Origin: JACMLD01 sp039916305
GTDB taxonomy: Bacteria; Bacteroidota; Bacteroidia; Chitinophagales; Chitinophagaceae
NCBI GenBank assembly: GCA_039916305.1
Contig: JBDSLR010000025.1
Coordinates: forward strand, 1 to 64,000
Reading direction: 5' to 3'
DNA: 64,000 nt
The notes below the pieces were generated by a model that searched no databases, was not told where the DNA came from, and saw only the letters and a list, made by a program, of their open reading frames with translations. Both the position numbers and the translations under genes were made by a program. Below are positions 62,331 to 64,000 of the stretch, in pieces. Positions within the stretch are counted from its first letter, which is position 1, and each line of letters begins with the position of its first letter.

Positions 62331-63809
62331 TTATCGCTCCAGCTTAAACCCCGGGTCAATTGCCGGCCTCCCGGCTTCATTGGCCAGCTTCCAGCCGGTA
62401 CGGTACATCCAGTCACTCATCCGCTTAAGTTTTTTGATATCAATTATGCCGGGTTCATCCATGGGTGTATGGTAAAGCGGGTGCAGCAGGGTAGAGAAGA
62501 AAATAGCAGGGTAGCCAGCCCGGGCATAGGACAAATGATCGCTCCGGAAATACCAGTTTTCAATATGCGTGGGCTTATCCCATAACGTGTCCAGTTTAAA
62601 GGCTGGTCCTTCTTTATTCGCTTCCAGCGCAACGGTTACCAGGTCAGCAGAATTGCGATGCGGTGGTTGCACACCCAGCAAAGCTGCACTGTCGGGGTTA
62701 TTGCGGCCAATCATATCAGCATTTAAAACAGCCACCACAGCTGTTTTAGGCACGGTCGGGTGGGTGGCATACCATTTTGAACCCAGCAAACCCCTTTCTT
62801 CGGCTCCGTGAAATACAAATAAAATGGAACGTTTACCCGGCGATTTTTTAAAAGCCCGCGCAATGGCCAGCAATGCGACACTTACAGAAGCATTGTCATC
62901 AGCGCCGTTATATACAGAATCATTGCCATAAGCCTGGCGGATGCCATCATGATCATTATGGCCACTGTATAAAATGTATTCGTTTTTTAATACCGGATCT
63001 GTTCCGCTGAGTTTTGCAACCACATTTACAGATGGATATTCAAACCGCTCCACCACGAGGTTGATGGTAAGCACAGGATTGTTGTTTACAAGGGCTGCCT
63101 GGTTACCATGTATCCAGATAACGGGTGGTTTGGTGGCCGTAGCTGCATTGGGCCCGTCTTCTATATCGTACAATCCGCGGCTGAGCGCGGGCAATACCTG
63201 GCCCCAGCTTTTTTCGCCCATTTCATCGGCAATAAAAATAATAGCTACGGCACCCCTGGCCAGCAGGTCCGCGGCATATTTACGCACTACATAAGAAGGA
63301 TAGCGGCGTTCTGGTAGCGACACGCTCAGGTTGATGCCTTCTTTTGACACCTCCAGCGCCACCGCTTTGCCTTTGATATCCAGCTTATCCAGTTCTTCTT
63401 TTGATGCATTACCAGCAAATACTATGGGTACCGATAAGCTGGCCGGCGCCGTTTGGGAAGGCAATACGTCCTGCCACAAGCGCAACTGCTGGCTGCCAAT
63501 GCTGATGCTGCTGCCGGCCGAAATGCGGTTGCGCCACATAGAAAAATACTGGAAATAAGTACCATCATCACCTGCAGGTTGTACGCCGTTTGCCCTTAAT
63601 ATATCTGCCCACCATACCGCTACTTTCAGTTCGTCCAGGGTTCCGGCTTCGCGCCCCCGGAAATGATCGCCTGCGAGCGCGTAAAGATCTTTTTTCAAAT
63701 CATCTTCTTTTATGGCAGCAAGGGCGGGCGGTATTTTATTTACCTGGCAGTTAGCATGGGTGGACCATGATAAAATGATGATTGGGAGGAGCAGTGAGCG
63801 TACTTGCAT
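62331..63809 (-). CDS. Secreted M28-family zinc aminopeptidase
   Basis: A 492-residue exported peptidase. The start at 63809 gives a signal peptide (MQVRSLLLPIIILSWSTHAN followed by CQ, possibly lipidated). An inserted PA-like region (KGKAVALEVSKEG, ADLLARGAVAIIFIADEMG) precedes the di-zinc M28 core: YSGHNDHDG gives His and Asp ligands, NGADDNASVS the bridging Asp, FHGAEERGLLGS the catalytic and metal Glu, LNADMIGRN an Asp and SDHLSYARAGYP the last His. It probably works in the periplasm or at the surface on peptides. Upstream of 63809 to the window end no further gene is seen. Confidence 0.9.
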   Translation of the reverse strand: MQVRSLLLPIIILSWSTHANCQVNKIPPALAAIKEDDLKKDLYALAGDHFRGREAGTLDELKVAVWWADILRANGVQPAGDDGTYFQYFSMWRNRISAGSSISIGSQQLRLWQDVLPSQTAPASLSVPIVFAGNASKEELDKLDIKGKAVALEVSKEGINLSVSLPERRYPSYVVRKYAADLLARGAVAIIFIADEMGEKSWGQVLPALSRGLYDIEDGPNAATATKPPVIWIHGNQAALVNNNPVLTINLVVERFEYPSVNVVAKLSGTDPVLKNEYILYSGHNDHDGIRQAYGNDSVYNGADDNASVSVALLAIARAFKKSPGKRSILFVFHGAEERGLLGSKWYATHPTVPKTAVVAVLNADMIGRNNPDSAALLGVQPPHRNSADLVTVALEANKEGPAFKLDTLWDKPTHIENWYFRSDHLSYARAGYPAIFFSTLLHPLYHTPMDEPGIIDIKKLKRMSDWMYRTGWKLANEAGRPAIDPGFKLER

Positions 63810-64000
63810 AATGGCTTGTTTGTATAAAAATAAGTTGGTTAAACGATTATGAACAAGCCACAACAAAATAATGTTGCTTTGCCGCCAAAAATGAAGAATA
63901 AGGTAGCAGGTATACGTTTGCGTTGCCCATGTCCGGAGGAAATTTTGTAGCTAAAATGACCGTGATAAAAAATTCAATCAGCCTAATCTGTCCAAATAGG

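Overview
The window reads as a chromosomal piece of a Bacteroidota genome, most probably of the family Chitinophagaceae. The reasons are the SusC/SusD pair placed behind an ECF sigma factor and a FecR-type anti-sigma factor, the GLPGLI-family gene, OMP_b-brl_3-type TonB receptor, VCBS/ASPIC protein, futalosine menaquinone enzyme MqnC, several promoters with the Bacteroidota -7 form TAnnTTTG, and the near absence of Shine-Dalgarno sequences. Species cannot be fixed from the sequence alone.

Bases 1-18.8 kb are accessory DNA. A 5'-cut alpha/beta hydrolase, a DJ-1/PfpI protein and an arylformamidase-like esterase come first. Next is an AT-rich minus-strand cluster: a zinc-hook SMC-like ATPase that has lost its Walker A end, fused at a deletion scar to the start of a type I restriction hsdR gene, with two tightly packed small partner genes and a long inverted repeat behind them. 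Then come a SAM methyltransferase and an intact AbiEi/AbiEii toxin-antitoxin pair with two palindromic operators, an Ig-like protein plus a secreted HEFGH metallopeptidase, an excisionase-like protein, a Fic-family protein whose motif lacks the catalytic His and whose promoter holds six TTGCGACA-type boxes, a second and decayed AbiE pair, a YihY membrane protein, and an integrase fragment with a tRNA-like att site that meets a replication-type fragment head to head.

Bases 18.8-25 kb look more like core genome: a Met-rich DUF6799-type protein, tRNA-Asn, an aldo/keto reductase, a repeat-filled intergenic stretch, a Rieske protein, HflX, an outer-membrane beta-barrel protein and a tRNA with anticodon CAT.

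Bases 25-43.8 kb are a polysaccharide utilization locus (PUL): ECF sigma, FecR, SusC, SusD, LamG lipoprotein, VCBS/ASPIC lipoprotein, two GH144/glucoamylase-type hydrolases, a phytanoyl-CoA-dioxygenase-like oxygenase, DoxX, a GH43-like enzyme with a discoidin domain and an SGNH hydrolase. The two GH144-type enzymes suggest a beta-1,2-glucan substrate.

Bases 44-52.8 kb hold an envelope-signalling module: a secreted protein, an OMP_b-brl_3 TonB receptor, a beta-helix protein, a GLPGLI protein, and a histidine kinase/response regulator pair. The promoters of the receptor and the GLPGLI gene share a nearly identical 65-bp layout of phased TTAAC boxes and a -7 element, which points to a regulon of the neighbouring response regulator. 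A 55-codon ORF with its own terminator lies just before this module. Bases 52.8-64 kb carry a GH37 trehalase and an MFS transporter, a 1596-residue orphan hybrid kinase, MqnC and a secreted M28 peptidase.
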